A stretch of DNA of 64,000 bases from Halobacterium zhouii (GTDB lineage: Archaea > Halobacteriota > Halobacteria > Halobacteriales > Halobacteriaceae). The notes beneath the pieces were generated by a model. That model was not told where the DNA came from. It searched no databases and worked only from the letters and a program-made list of their open reading frames with translations. The position numbers and the translations under genes are program-made. Shown one piece after another: positions 27,949-36,100 of the stretch (positions are counted from its first letter, which is position 1; each line of letters begins with the position of its first letter). The stretch spans positions 1,488,001 through 1,552,000 of the forward strand of contig NZ_CP089593.1 in assembly GCF_021249405.1 (NCBI RefSeq), in the 5' to 3' direction.

Positions 27949-27955
27949 TATAAAC
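27949..27955 (-). promoter_or_regulatory. TATA box of moaA
   Basis: On the minus strand GTTTATA is centred about 28 nt before the moaA ATG, the spacing of a leaderless haloarchaeal promoter. Confidence 0.6.
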
Positions 27956-27979
27956 TCGCGGGTGCACACCGAACGACTC

Positions 27980-27997
27980 GTAACCACTTGTGGTTAC
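27980..27997. promoter_or_regulatory. 18-bp palindrome between moaA and mrp
   Basis: GTAACCAC-TT-GTGGTTAC is an inverted repeat with perfect 8-bp arms. It lies about 25 bp upstream of the moaA TATA box and about 100 bp upstream of the mrp start. The position, just upstream of the core promoter, fits a dimeric regulator binding site. The protein that would bind it is unknown. Confidence 0.5.
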
Positions 27998-28093
27998 ACT
28001 CAGCAGCCTATTTGCGGATACGGCCGGCAGTAGAGACACCGTGGCTGTCCGCCGACACAACCCTTATCGGCGCACCCACCCCTACTCGCGTCC

Positions 28094-29128
28094 ATGAACG
28101 AAGACGACGTGCTGGAGTGCCTTCGGGCCGTCGAAGATCCGGCGCTCGGCGACGACATCGTCTCTCTCGGCCTCGTCAACGACCTCGCCGTCGAGGACGA
28201 CCACGTCACGCTCTCGCTCGCCCTCGGCGCGCCCTACTCGCCCGCCGAGACCGACATCGCCGCTCGCGTGCGCGAAGAACTCGACGACGCCGGCCTCGAC
28301 GTCGACCTCACCGCCGCCATCCCCGACCGCACGAGCGCAGACGTCCTTCCCGGAGTCAAGAACGTCATCGCCGTCGCCTCCGGCAAAGGCGGCGTCGGCA
28401 AATCCACAGTCGCCGTGAACCTCGCCGCCGGCCTTGCGGACCGCGGCGCGCGCGTCGGCCTCTTCGACGCCGACATCTACGGCCCGAACGTCCCCCGGAT
28501 GGTGGACGCCGACGACCATCCGCAGGCCACCGAGAGCGAGACCATCGTCCCCCCCGAGAAGTTCGGAATGAAACTGATGAGCATGGCGTTCATGGTCGGC
28601 GAGGACGACCCCGTCATCTGGCGCGGCCCGATGGTCCACAAGGTCCTCACGCAACTCGTCGAAGACGTCGAGTGGGGCCACCTCGACTACCTCGTCGTCG
28701 ACCTCCCGCCGGGCACCGGTGACACCCAGCTCACGATGCTCCAGACAGTCCCCATCACGGGCGCTGTCGTCGTCACCACCCCGCAGGACGTCGCCGTCGA
28801 CGACGCTCGCAAGGGACTCCGGATGTTCGGCCGCCACGACACCACCGTCCTCGGCGTCGCGGAGAACATGAGCACGTTCGTCTGCCCGGACTGCGGCGGC
28901 GAACACGACATCTTCGGCAGCGGCGGCGGCAGCCAGTTCGCCGACGACAACGACCTCCCGTTCCTCGGCTCCATCCCGCTCGACCCGAGTGTGCGCACCG
29001 GCAGCGACGAAGGCCAGCCGGTCGTCCTCGACGACGACAACCAGACCGGCGACGCGTTCCGCGACCTCGTCGCCGAAACCTCGGACATGGTCGGCATCGT
29101 CACCCGGCGGAGCGTCACCGATGACTGA
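28094..29128 (+). CDS. Mrp/NBP35-family iron-sulfur cluster carrier ATPase
   Basis: A 344-residue P-loop protein (also called ApbC) that binds and transfers 4Fe-4S clusters to apoproteins. It has an N-terminal MIP18/DUF59 domain (about 1-85), the deviant Walker A SGKGGVGKSTVAVNLA (about residue 98), GLFDADIYGPNVPRM, Walker B-like VVDLPPGTGD and the C-terminal cluster-binding CPDC (about residue 263). A TATA-like element (CCCTTATC) lies about 30 nt upstream. A small gene overlaps its end by eight bases. The neighbouring moaA product needs two 4Fe-4S clusters, so a functional link is plausible but not shown. Confidence 0.92.
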   Translation: MNEDDVLECLRAVEDPALGDDIVSLGLVNDLAVEDDHVTLSLALGAPYSPAETDIAARVREELDDAGLDVDLTAAIPDRTSADVLPGVKNVIAVASGKGGVGKSTVAVNLAAGLADRGARVGLFDADIYGPNVPRMVDADDHPQATESETIVPPEKFGMKLMSMAFMVGEDDPVIWRGPMVHKVLTQLVEDVEWGHLDYLVVDLPPGTGDTQLTMLQTVPITGAVVVTTPQDVAVDDARKGLRMFGRHDTTVLGVAENMSTFVCPDCGGEHDIFGSGGGSQFADDNDLPFLGSIPLDPSVRTGSDEGQPVVLDDDNQTGDAFRDLVAETSDMVGIVTRRSVTDD

Positions 29129-29357
29129 CGAAGCTGACGACGGCATCGCAAGCGACGACGGGAAGCGCGACGTGCTCCGTGAGGTCGCCGACGACCTGCG
29201 TGAACAAGATGGCAGCGACGAAGCCGAACGCATCGCCGCAGTCGTCCACCGCGTCAGCGACATCTACGACGAGAACGAGGAGACCGACGCCCAGCACGTC
29301 TACCTGAATATGCGGAACATCCTGCAGATCTCCGAACAGGGTGGGATTGAGCGGTAG
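29121..29357 (+). CDS. Small acidic conserved protein, unknown
   Basis: A 78-residue acidic helical protein (MTDEADDGIASDDGKRD start; RIAAVVHRVSDIYDENEE in the middle; VYLNMRNILQISEQGG near the end). Its ATG overlaps the end of the Mrp gene by eight bases, indicating coupled translation. I do not recognise a characterised family; the position after mrp suggests an accessory role to the Fe-S carrier. The AT-rich accessory cassette begins right after its stop codon. Confidence 0.75.
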   Translation: MTDEADDGIASDDGKRDVLREVADDLREQDGSDEAERIAAVVHRVSDIYDENEETDAQHVYLNMRNILQISEQGGIER

Positions 29358-29375
29358 CTATGGGAAATAACTATT

Positions 29376-29771
29376 TCAGAACTCCTCTAAACCCACATCT
29401 AACTTCTCAAAGTCACTCACATTTTCTGTGAGTACAGGCTCATCCTCGTCAGCCGCCACCCCTGCAATCATACCATCTCGCTGGCCAACGCCACAGTCCC
29501 CCCCTTCCTTTGAATCGGCGTCAGCGAGAAGTTCTGCGCCCAACATTACTTTGTCATCTGACATGGGCACCATATCATACATTTTCGCCACGTTTCGAAC
29601 TCTTCTAATTAGATTTTCATCGCCGTTTGATACGGCCCCGTAATAAAGTTCGAATAGAACTACGGGCGTGATTTTCTTGTCGACATCATTGGCATGGATA
29701 TCACGTGCTACATCCCAGGCTTCTTGATCCTCATCAATTAAATGAGACAGGAAGTTGGTGTCAAGAATCAT
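29376..29771 (-). CDS. PIN-domain nuclease (VapC-like toxin)
   Basis: A 131-residue PIN-domain protein. The acidic catalytic set is present: D4 in MILDTNFL, E41 in VLFELYYG, D99 in GQRDGMIAG and D120 in TENVSDFEKL. Such proteins are metal-dependent ribonucleases, most often toxins that cleave tRNA or rRNA and are held in check by a cognate antitoxin. Its start overlaps the end of the preceding winged-helix gene by 11 bases, the usual antitoxin-toxin order. Base composition is clearly more AT-rich than the flanks, pointing to recent acquisition. Confidence 0.85.
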   Translation of the reverse strand: MILDTNFLSHLIDEDQEAWDVARDIHANDVDKKITPVVLFELYYGAVSNGDENLIRRVRNVAKMYDMVPMSDDKVMLGAELLADADSKEGGDCGVGQRDGMIAGVAADEDEPVLTENVSDFEKLDVGLEEF

Positions 29772-30489
29772 CGAACATATTCTTTACATCTTCTTTCTGG
29801 CTTTGTTCATAGTTCTCCATGCTATCCATTATTTCGACCATGCTGCTTTCAGAGTTGCCCTCGCCTAGAAGAAGGTTCTTAACAGTGTCAAAGCTAGGGT
29901 TGCCGCGAATGCGGTCGTATGCGTCTTGTAACGACTCGCCTTCTCTTTTATTCTCCTGAGCCCACTCCTTAATATCTTCCTTGCTCTTTCTAACCCCTTC
30001 TTTGATGGCCTCCGATGATGTATCTAAGGAGCCATTGTGAGAGTTTTCTGTAGGCCACCAAAGGAAAGTCTCTCCAGATTTCCTACGTTTAATTCGTCCT
30101 CGATGTTCAAGTTCAGTCAGCTGATACCGTGCTTCTTGCTGCGTACAACCAAGGCTATCTGCAATCTCATCAGTTGTCACTGCAGGTGAGTCAACCTGTT
30201 GGAAGATCCCCTTCACCTGGTTATATGTCAAGGATTCGGGGGACGAACTCCCTGATGAGCTGCCTGCAGCAGATTTGTACTCTGCAGAAACGTTAACAAC
30301 CATATCACCCGTTTCAGCCTGTCTCATCACAATGGGTGTTTCACCATCAAACGCGAGCTCGGCCATCTCATCCGTATTCTTAGTAAAGGTGGAGAGAATA
30401 CTCTTCAGCTCTGCAACATTACGAGCTGAAACATCATTTTCTTCCCACCCCTTGCTAACTCGCAGGGTTGGGGAATTACTACCTGTCAT
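29761..30489 (-). CDS. Winged-helix protein with antitoxin-like C-terminus
   Basis: A 242-residue protein with three parts. Residues 1-75 are a beta-rich domain (AELAFDGETPIVMRQAETG, VVNVSAEYKS). A Ser/Gly linker follows, then a winged helix-turn-helix at about 91-146 (VTTDEIADSLGCTQQEARYQ, then ELEHRGRIKRR and FLWW). The C-terminal stretch at about 160-205 (SKEDIKEWAQENKREGESLQ) resembles the helical region by which haloarchaeal VapB-type antitoxins engage PIN toxins. It overlaps the toxin gene downstream and the unknown gene upstream, so all three are one operon. A DNA-binding autoregulatory antitoxin is the best guess. AT-rich like its neighbours. Confidence 0.65.
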   Translation of the reverse strand: MTGSNSPTLRVSKGWEENDVSARNVAELKSILSTFTKNTDEMAELAFDGETPIVMRQAETGDMVVNVSAEYKSAAGSSSGSSSPESLTYNQVKGIFQQVDSPAVTTDEIADSLGCTQQEARYQLTELEHRGRIKRRKSGETFLWWPTENSHNGSLDTSSEAIKEGVRKSKEDIKEWAQENKREGESLQDAYDRIRGNPSFDTVKNLLLGEGNSESSMVEIMDSMENYEQSQKEDVKNMFDDS

Positions 30490-31166
30490 GGGACAATCCT
30501 CGTCAAGGTCTTCTGGATATCCTCAACTCGGTGCTGGATAGTGTCGCCGTCGTCTTCAATATCAAAGTGTTCCTGATTCATAATTGTGACGGCGGTATTT
30601 CCATCTTCTATGGAATCAGCCTCTTCTTCCTCGTTTGGTTCGCTAGTGACACTTTCATCGTCAAGCCATCCCTCTGATGAGGAAGATTGTATGATGTGGT
30701 CATATTTTCCATCGCTAAACTTAACACCAGTATATTCGAAATCTTCTGGGCCATTTACCTCAAAGACCAGTTCGGAAAAGGCATAATCAATTTTGTATTT
30801 AGGGTTGAAGTCAGTGATGTGAATTGAGGTGTGTGAAACAATAGCATTAAACAGCCCCTCTAGAACCTCGAGGTTTTCGGCTGAAAAATCAACGGACACC
30901 GAAATATCTCCATCATCATCGACCGATAATGAGAATATTTCAATTGATCCCGGGGCAATAACCGGACCATCAGGCAACCCATCAGAGAAGATCAACGCAG
31001 AGTTTTTGGGGTTCTCTTGGTCAATGTTAACGACTTGGCTATCAAGCTCAGGAGGAAGTTCAGTTTTCTTAACGTCTCCTAAGATTTGTTCAATTAGCTC
31101 TCCGTTTTCCTCTAAAAACAAGGTGCCTCGGATAGCGATGTTCTGCAAGCTAATCTTAGATTCCAT
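30486..31166 (-). CDS. Unknown acidic protein heading the PIN cassette
   Basis: A 226-residue protein I cannot assign to a family. Residues 1-150 look beta-rich with alternating hydrophobics (SLQNIAIRGTLFLEENGEL, DGDISVSVDFSAENLEVLEG, IDYAFSELVFEVNGPEDFEY). Residues 155-205 are low-complexity and acidic (DDES, EPNEEEEADSIEDG), followed by a short helix at the C-terminus. No signal peptide or membrane helix. It has an SD-like GGGGGA seven bases before the ATG and its end overlaps the next gene by four bases. Low G+C and A/T-ending codons match the other two cassette genes and contrast with the flanking core genes. Confidence 0.6.
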   Translation of the reverse strand: MESKISLQNIAIRGTLFLEENGELIEQILGDVKKTELPPELDSQVVNIDQENPKNSALIFSDGLPDGPVIAPGSIEIFSLSVDDDGDISVSVDFSAENLEVLEGLFNAIVSHTSIHITDFNPKYKIDYAFSELVFEVNGPEDFEYTGVKFSDGKYDHIIQSSSSEGWLDDESVTSEPNEEEEADSIEDGNTAVTIMNQEHFDIEDDGDTIQHRVEDIQKTLTRIVP

Positions 31167-31394
31167 ATATTTCCCCCACTGGATGTAACGCCATCATGAG
31201 AGAGACGCAGACGGCAATACGCATAATTCTTTGGTAGTAAAATCAGAACCACCAATGTAGCAGTTAAATTTCCGATACACGGTTTGAAAGGAGCAGACGT
31301 TCATCATCATTCAATGCTAATGGATAGCAAACGATTTAGTGCGGACCACACCTAGTCCAGATAACGGTCCGACCCACGGGCCAGAGGTTCCACT

Positions 31395-33281
31395 ATGACT
31401 GATGACGAACTCATCTGGCGAATCGCGGGGGGTTCCGGAGACGGAATCGACTCGACGAGTCAGAACTTCGCGAAGGCGTTGATGCGCTCGGGGCTCGACG
31501 TCTTCACGCACCGACATTATCCGTCTCGCATCCGCGGCGGCCACACGTACGTGGAGATTCGCGCCGCCGACGGCGGCGTGAAGTCACGCGGCGACGGGTA
31601 CAACTTCCTGCTCGCGCTCGGCGACTCGTTCGCGCGCAACCCCTCGGAGAACGCCGTCTACGGCGACGAGGAGATCAAGCCGCTCTCGGAGAATCTCGAC
31701 GACCTCCGAGAGGGCGGGGTCATCGTCTACGACGAGGGTCTGCTCGACGCCGAGGACGTGCCGAACTTCGAGGAGCGCGTCGAGGAGAACGACTGGAACG
31801 TCTACCCGCTCGACCTCCGCGGCCTCGCCAAGGAACACGGCCGCGAGGTCATGCGTAACACCGCGGGCGTCGGCGCGACGGCCGCGCTCGTCGGCATGGA
31901 CCTCGACCACATCGAGGACCTGATGGCGGACGCGATGGGCGGGGACATCCTCGAGCAGAACCTCGAGGTGCTCCACGACGCCTACGACCAGGTCAACGAG
32001 AAGGAGTTCTCCCACGACCTCACCGTTCCGGAAGGCGAGCACGACGAGGAACAGGTGCTCGTCTCCGGGAGCCACGGCATCGCGTACGCGGCCATCGACG
32101 CGGGTTGCCGGTTCATCTCCGGCTACCCGATGACGCCGTGGACGGACGTGTTCACCATCATGAGCCAGTTGCTCCCGGATCTCGGTGGTGTCTCCGAGCA
32201 GGTCGAGGACGAGATCGCGGCGGCCGCGCTCGCGGTCGGCGCGTCGCACTCGGGCGTGAAGTCGATGTCCGGGTCATCCGGTGGCGGCTTCGCGCTGATG
32301 TCTGAGCCGCTCGGTCTCGCGGAGATGACCGAGACGCCGCTCGTCCTGCTCGAAGCGATGCGTGCGGGTCCCTCGACGGGGATGCCGACGAAGCCCGAGC
32401 AGGCCGACCTCGAGCACATCCTCTACACGAGTCAGGGCGACAGCCACCGCGTGGCGTTCGGCCCGAGCGACCCGAAGGAGTGCTACGAGCAGACGCGCAC
32501 GGCCTTCGAAATCGCGTACGACTACCAGATTCCCTCGATCGTCGTCTACGACCAGAAGCTCTCCGGCGAGTACCGGAACGTGGACGCAACCTTTTTCGAC
32601 CGCGAGCCGGCGCCGGACCTCGGCAGCACGCTCACGGAGGCCGAACTCGAGGACGCGCCCCACGACGACTCCGGGAAGTTCGAGCGCTTCCGGCACGACA
32701 CCGAGAACGGTGTCAGCCCACGCTCGATCCCCGGCCAGAAGGGCGGTCGCTACCTCGCGTCCGGCAACGAGCACTGGCCGACCGGCCACATCGCCGAGGA
32801 CCCGGACAACCGCGTGGCACAGGTCGAGCGCCGCCTGCAGAAACTCGAGTCCGTCCGCGGCGACCTCGACGAGCGCGACCAGCAGACCCTCTACGGCGAC
32901 GAGGACGCGGACTTCGGTCTCATCGTCTGGGGGAGCCAGCAGGGCACCGTCGAGGAGGCCGTCGACCGCATGAACGCGGACGGGAACAGCGTGAAGGCCC
33001 TCGGCGTGAGCGACCTCTCGCCGTTCCCGGTCGAGGAGGTGACCGAGTTCGTCGAGAGCGTCGACGAGGCCATCGTCGTGGAGATGTCCGCGACCAAGCA
33101 GTTCCGCGGCCTCATCCAGAAGCACGCCGGCGACTTCGACGGGACGCTCTCGAGTCTCCTGAAGTACAACGGCAACCCGTTCGAGCCAGCAGAAATCGTG
33201 GAGGCTGTGGAGATCGAACAGAACGGCGGCGGCGAGCTGCCGACGGCACAGACGACGCTCGAACCCGCAGCAGGTGATTAA
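31395..33281 (+). CDS. porA: Pyruvate--ferredoxin oxidoreductase alpha subunit
   Basis: A 628-residue fused gamma-alpha subunit of a two-subunit haloarchaeal 2-oxoacid:ferredoxin oxidoreductase, which decarboxylates the oxoacid to acyl-CoA and reduces ferredoxin. The N-terminal 190 residues are the gamma domain (IAGGSGDGIDSTSQNFAKAL; RIRGGHTYVEIR). The alpha part starts near residue 210 with GSHGIAYAAIDAGCRFISGY and includes VKSMSGSSGGGFALMSEPL. The pyruvate (por) rather than 2-oxoglutarate (kor) assignment rests on subunit lengths (628 and 312) and on the adjacent lrpA1-aspB3 pair, as in Halobacterium salinarum. The beta subunit follows after two bases. Confidence 0.85.
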   Translation: MTDDELIWRIAGGSGDGIDSTSQNFAKALMRSGLDVFTHRHYPSRIRGGHTYVEIRAADGGVKSRGDGYNFLLALGDSFARNPSENAVYGDEEIKPLSENLDDLREGGVIVYDEGLLDAEDVPNFEERVEENDWNVYPLDLRGLAKEHGREVMRNTAGVGATAALVGMDLDHIEDLMADAMGGDILEQNLEVLHDAYDQVNEKEFSHDLTVPEGEHDEEQVLVSGSHGIAYAAIDAGCRFISGYPMTPWTDVFTIMSQLLPDLGGVSEQVEDEIAAAALAVGASHSGVKSMSGSSGGGFALMSEPLGLAEMTETPLVLLEAMRAGPSTGMPTKPEQADLEHILYTSQGDSHRVAFGPSDPKECYEQTRTAFEIAYDYQIPSIVVYDQKLSGEYRNVDATFFDREPAPDLGSTLTEAELEDAPHDDSGKFERFRHDTENGVSPRSIPGQKGGRYLASGNEHWPTGHIAEDPDNRVAQVERRLQKLESVRGDLDERDQQTLYGDEDADFGLIVWGSQQGTVEEAVDRMNADGNSVKALGVSDLSPFPVEEVTEFVESVDEAIVVEMSATKQFRGLIQKHAGDFDGTLSSLLKYNGNPFEPAEIVEAVEIEQNGGGELPTAQTTLEPAAGD

Positions 33282-33283
33282 CC

Positions 33284-34222
33284 ATGAGTAAGGCATTCAG
33301 CGCGATCGGTGAGGAACGGGACGTCGAACGAGACGAGTTCACGCCCGGGCTCGAACCACAGCCGACGTGGTGTCCGGGCTGTGGCGACTTCGGCGTACTG
33401 AAGGCGCTGAAGGGCGCGATGGCGGAACTCGGCAAGGACCCCGAGGAGGTGCTCCTCTGTACGGGTATCGGCTGTTCCGGGAAGCTCAACAGCTACTTCG
33501 AGAGCTACGGCTTCCACACCATCCACGGCCGCTCGCTGCCCGTCTCCCGCGCCGCGAAACTGGCGAACCACGACCTCGAGGTCGTGGCCGCCGGCGGCGA
33601 CGGCGACGGCTACGGCATCGGCGGCAACCACTTCCTGCACACCGCACGGGAGAACCACGACATGACCTACATCGTGTTCAACAACGAGGTCTTCGGCCTG
33701 ACGAAGGGCCAGTCCTCGCCCACCTCCCCGAAGGGCCACAAGTCCAAGACCCAGCCGAAGGGTAACGCGAAGGACCCGATCCGCCCGCTCTCGCTGAGTC
33801 TCTCCGCCGGCGCCTCGTACATCGCGCGCACGGCAGCGGTCAACCCGAACCAGGCCCAGGAGATCATCGTGGAGGCCATCGAGCACGACGGGTTCTCCCA
33901 CATCGACTTCCTGACGCAGTGCCCGACGTGGAACAAGGACGCCAAGCAGTACGTCCCGTACGTCGACGTCCAGGACTCCGACGACTACGAGTTCGACGTC
34001 CACGACCGACAGGAGGCCTCGGAGATGATGTACGAGACGGAGTCGGCGCTGTACGAGGGGACGGTCCTCACCGGACGGTACTACGAGGACGAGGACCGGC
34101 GGTCCTACCAGCAGGAGAAACAGCACCGCGGCGACATGCCCGAGGAACCGCTCGCGGAGCGGTACTTCGACGACGACTACGAGTGGGAGCGCTCGTACGA
34201 CTTCATCGACCGCCACAAGTAG
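33284..34222 (+). CDS. porB: Pyruvate--ferredoxin oxidoreductase beta subunit
   Basis: A 312-residue thiamine-diphosphate-binding beta subunit. Cysteines for the single 4Fe-4S cluster appear as C30 and C33 in WCPGCGDFG and in the segment CTGIGCSGK, with a further Cys in FLTQCPTW. The TPP motif is GGDGDGYGIGGNH. Length fits PorB better than the shorter KorB. Two bases separate it from porA. A small 6-bp hairpin (GCGGTC/GACCGC) lies at its stop codon, and a 195-bp gap with no gene precedes lrpA1. Confidence 0.86.
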   Translation: MSKAFSAIGEERDVERDEFTPGLEPQPTWCPGCGDFGVLKALKGAMAELGKDPEEVLLCTGIGCSGKLNSYFESYGFHTIHGRSLPVSRAAKLANHDLEVVAAGGDGDGYGIGGNHFLHTARENHDMTYIVFNNEVFGLTKGQSSPTSPKGHKSKTQPKGNAKDPIRPLSLSLSAGASYIARTAAVNPNQAQEIIVEAIEHDGFSHIDFLTQCPTWNKDAKQYVPYVDVQDSDDYEFDVHDRQEASEMMYETESALYEGTVLTGRYYEDEDRRSYQQEKQHRGDMPEEPLAERYFDDDYEWERSYDFIDRHK

Positions 34223-34385
34223 CGGTCTCGGACCGCTCGTCGGTGCTAGAGCAGTAGCCCATTCACGAGCGGATTTTCGTTCTCCGTCGGGTCTCCATCC
34301 GTCGGAGCTCCGTTCTGCCACAGGAGTTCTTTCCAGAAGCTGACGTAGAGACCACTCGAACGACCCGACAGTTACCGTTTCGGAA

Positions 34386-34394
34386 GATATTTTT
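34386..34394 (+). promoter_or_regulatory. TATA box of lrpA1
   Basis: GATATTTTT lies about 28 nt before the GTG start at 34418, supporting a leaderless transcript and that start codon. Confidence 0.5.
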
Positions 34395-34417
34395 TCACAC
34401 GCACCAAACCAGCGGAT

Positions 34418-34846
34418 GTGAGCACGGAATCGACAGAAGACCGAATCCTCGCCGCGCTCGAGGAGGACGCACAGGCGTCCTACGCGGACATTGCGGCTCG
34501 CGCCGACGTCTCGAAGCCTACCGTCCGCAAGTACATCGACAAACTCGAGGACGACGGCGTCATCGTCGGGTACTCAGCGGACGTCGACCCGAAGAAACTC
34601 TCCAGTCAGAGCATCGCGATGGTCGGCATCGACGTGGCGTCCGAGGAGTACGTCGAGGCGACACAGGACCTGAAGGACCTCGACTCGGTGCGAGCGCTGT
34701 ACACGTCCAGCGGTGACCACATGCTGATGGCGGAGGTCCGCGCCGCGGACGGCGACGCCCTCGGAGAAGTCATCAGCGGCGGGATTCTGGAAATCGACGG
34801 CGTCACCGCGGCCCACCCCTCGTTCCTCCAGGAGCGCCTGAAGTAG
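34418..34846 (+). CDS. lrpA1: Lrp/AsnC family transcription regulator
   Basis: A 142-residue Lrp-family protein. The N-terminal helix-turn-helix (ASYADIAARADVSKPTVRKY, residues 20-39) is followed by the RAM ligand-binding/oligomerisation domain (VGIDVASEEYVEATQDL, SGDHMLMAEVRAADGDAL). In Halobacterium salinarum LrpA1 lies beside aspB3 and has been reported to control it; here the aspB3 homologue is convergent, with one base between stop codons. GTG start, supported by the TATA box. It is likely to link amino-acid or pyruvate status to transamination. Confidence 0.85.
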   Translation: MSTESTEDRILAALEEDAQASYADIAARADVSKPTVRKYIDKLEDDGVIVGYSADVDPKKLSSQSIAMVGIDVASEEYVEATQDLKDLDSVRALYTSSGDHMLMAEVRAADGDALGEVISGGILEIDGVTAAHPSFLQERLK

Positions 34847-34847
34847 C

Positions 34848-36005
34848 TCAGTCGCCGGTGTTGATGGCTGTTGTCGCGAGCAGCGCGTCGATGCGTTCGA
34901 TAGCCTCGCGCACGTCGGCCGTGTTGGTGGCGAACGACGCGCGCAGGTAGTCCTCCGCGCCCGGGCCGAAATCGGGTCCGGGCGTCATCGCCACGTCCGC
35001 CTCCTCCAAGAAGACGTCCGCGACGTCGAACGCGTCGCCCGGCAGGTCCGAAACGTCGAGCAGCAGGTAGTACGCACCCTGCGGTTCGTACCCGATATCG
35101 AACCCCCAGCGTTCGGCGGCGTCGAGCAAGAGGTCGCGGCGCTCGCGGTACGCGTTGCGGGTGTCAGCGAGCCAGTCGGTTCCCTCGCGGATGGCGGCCT
35201 CCGCGCCCGCCTGCACGAACGACGGCGCGCAGATGACGACGTTCTGCGCGAGGCGGTTGATGGCGTCGACGTAGTCTGGCGGGCAGACCACCCAGCCGAG
35301 TCGCCACCCCGTCATGCCGTAGCGCTTGGAGACGCCGTCGAGAACGAACGCGTCGTCCGTGTACTCGAGGACGCTGTGTTCCTCGGCGTCGAACGCGAGG
35401 CCGTGGTACACCTCGTCGGAGACGACCATCGTGTCGGTTCGCTCGCCGAGTTCGACGATCGACTCGAGCGTGTCGCCGCTCAGTACGGCGCCAGTCGGGT
35501 TCGCGGGCGAGTTCAACAACACCGCCGCAGTGTCCTCGGTGAACGCGCGCTCGTACGCCTCGGGCTGCGGTTCGAAGCCGTCGGCGGGGTCGAGTTCGAC
35601 GGTCGTCACGCGGCCGTCTGCCTGCTGCACGAAGTTCGGGTAGCAGGCGTAGTAGGGGTCCGTGAGGACGACTTCCTCGCCGGGATCGACGCACGCGAGC
35701 ATCGTCATCAGGAGCGCCGGGGACGACCCCGGCGTGACCACGATTCGGTCCGACGGAACGTCGACGCCGTACGTCTCCTCGTAGTGGCCGCTGATAGCGT
35801 CCCGGAGCGATTGCGTCCCGCGCGAGGACGTGTAGTCGTCGTCGCCTGCGCGGAGTGCTGTGACTGCTGCTTCCGTCGCCGCTTCTGGCGGTCGGAAGTC
35901 GGGTTCGCCCACCTCCATGTGGACGACCGCGTCGCGTTCGCTGGCCCGTTCGAGCACGTCCATCGCCGCGAAGGACGTGGTGCGTGTCGCACGCTCCGAG
36001 GGCAT
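34848..36005 (-). CDS. aspB3: PLP aminotransferase, AspB3-like
   Basis: A 385-residue fold-type I aminotransferase. It shows MEVGEPDFRPPEAATEA, VVTPGSSPALLMTMLACVDPG, NSPANPTGAVLS, the PLP-binding lysine in DGVSKRYGMTGWRLGW, and a C-terminal LRASFATN with the substrate-carboxylate Arg. Aspartate or a related amino acid is the probable donor, inferred from synteny with lrpA1 in Halobacterium. ATG giving MPSERATRTTSF was chosen; longer in-frame reading upstream runs antisense through other genes and is not coding. It is convergent with lrpA1. Confidence 0.85.
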   Translation of the reverse strand: MPSERATRTTSFAAMDVLERASERDAVVHMEVGEPDFRPPEAATEAAVTALRAGDDDYTSSRGTQSLRDAISGHYEETYGVDVPSDRIVVTPGSSPALLMTMLACVDPGEEVVLTDPYYACYPNFVQQADGRVTTVELDPADGFEPQPEAYERAFTEDTAAVLLNSPANPTGAVLSGDTLESIVELGERTDTMVVSDEVYHGLAFDAEEHSVLEYTDDAFVLDGVSKRYGMTGWRLGWVVCPPDYVDAINRLAQNVVICAPSFVQAGAEAAIREGTDWLADTRNAYRERRDLLLDAAERWGFDIGYEPQGAYYLLLDVSDLPGDAFDVADVFLEEADVAMTPGPDFGPGAEDYLRASFATNTADVREAIERIDALLATTAINTGD

Positions 36006-36100
36006 AACACCTCGAAAGCGACATCCACACATAATCCTTCCCTGCGTCCCAGTTCTTGCCGCCACCGGACCTATGCCGAACGGACCCGTAGGTAGTCGGT

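Noticed and set aside
29358..31394. Provirus or integrative element with attachment sites around the PIN cassette
   Set aside because: No integrase, no tRNA target and no direct repeats at the borders were found; only base composition suggests transfer.
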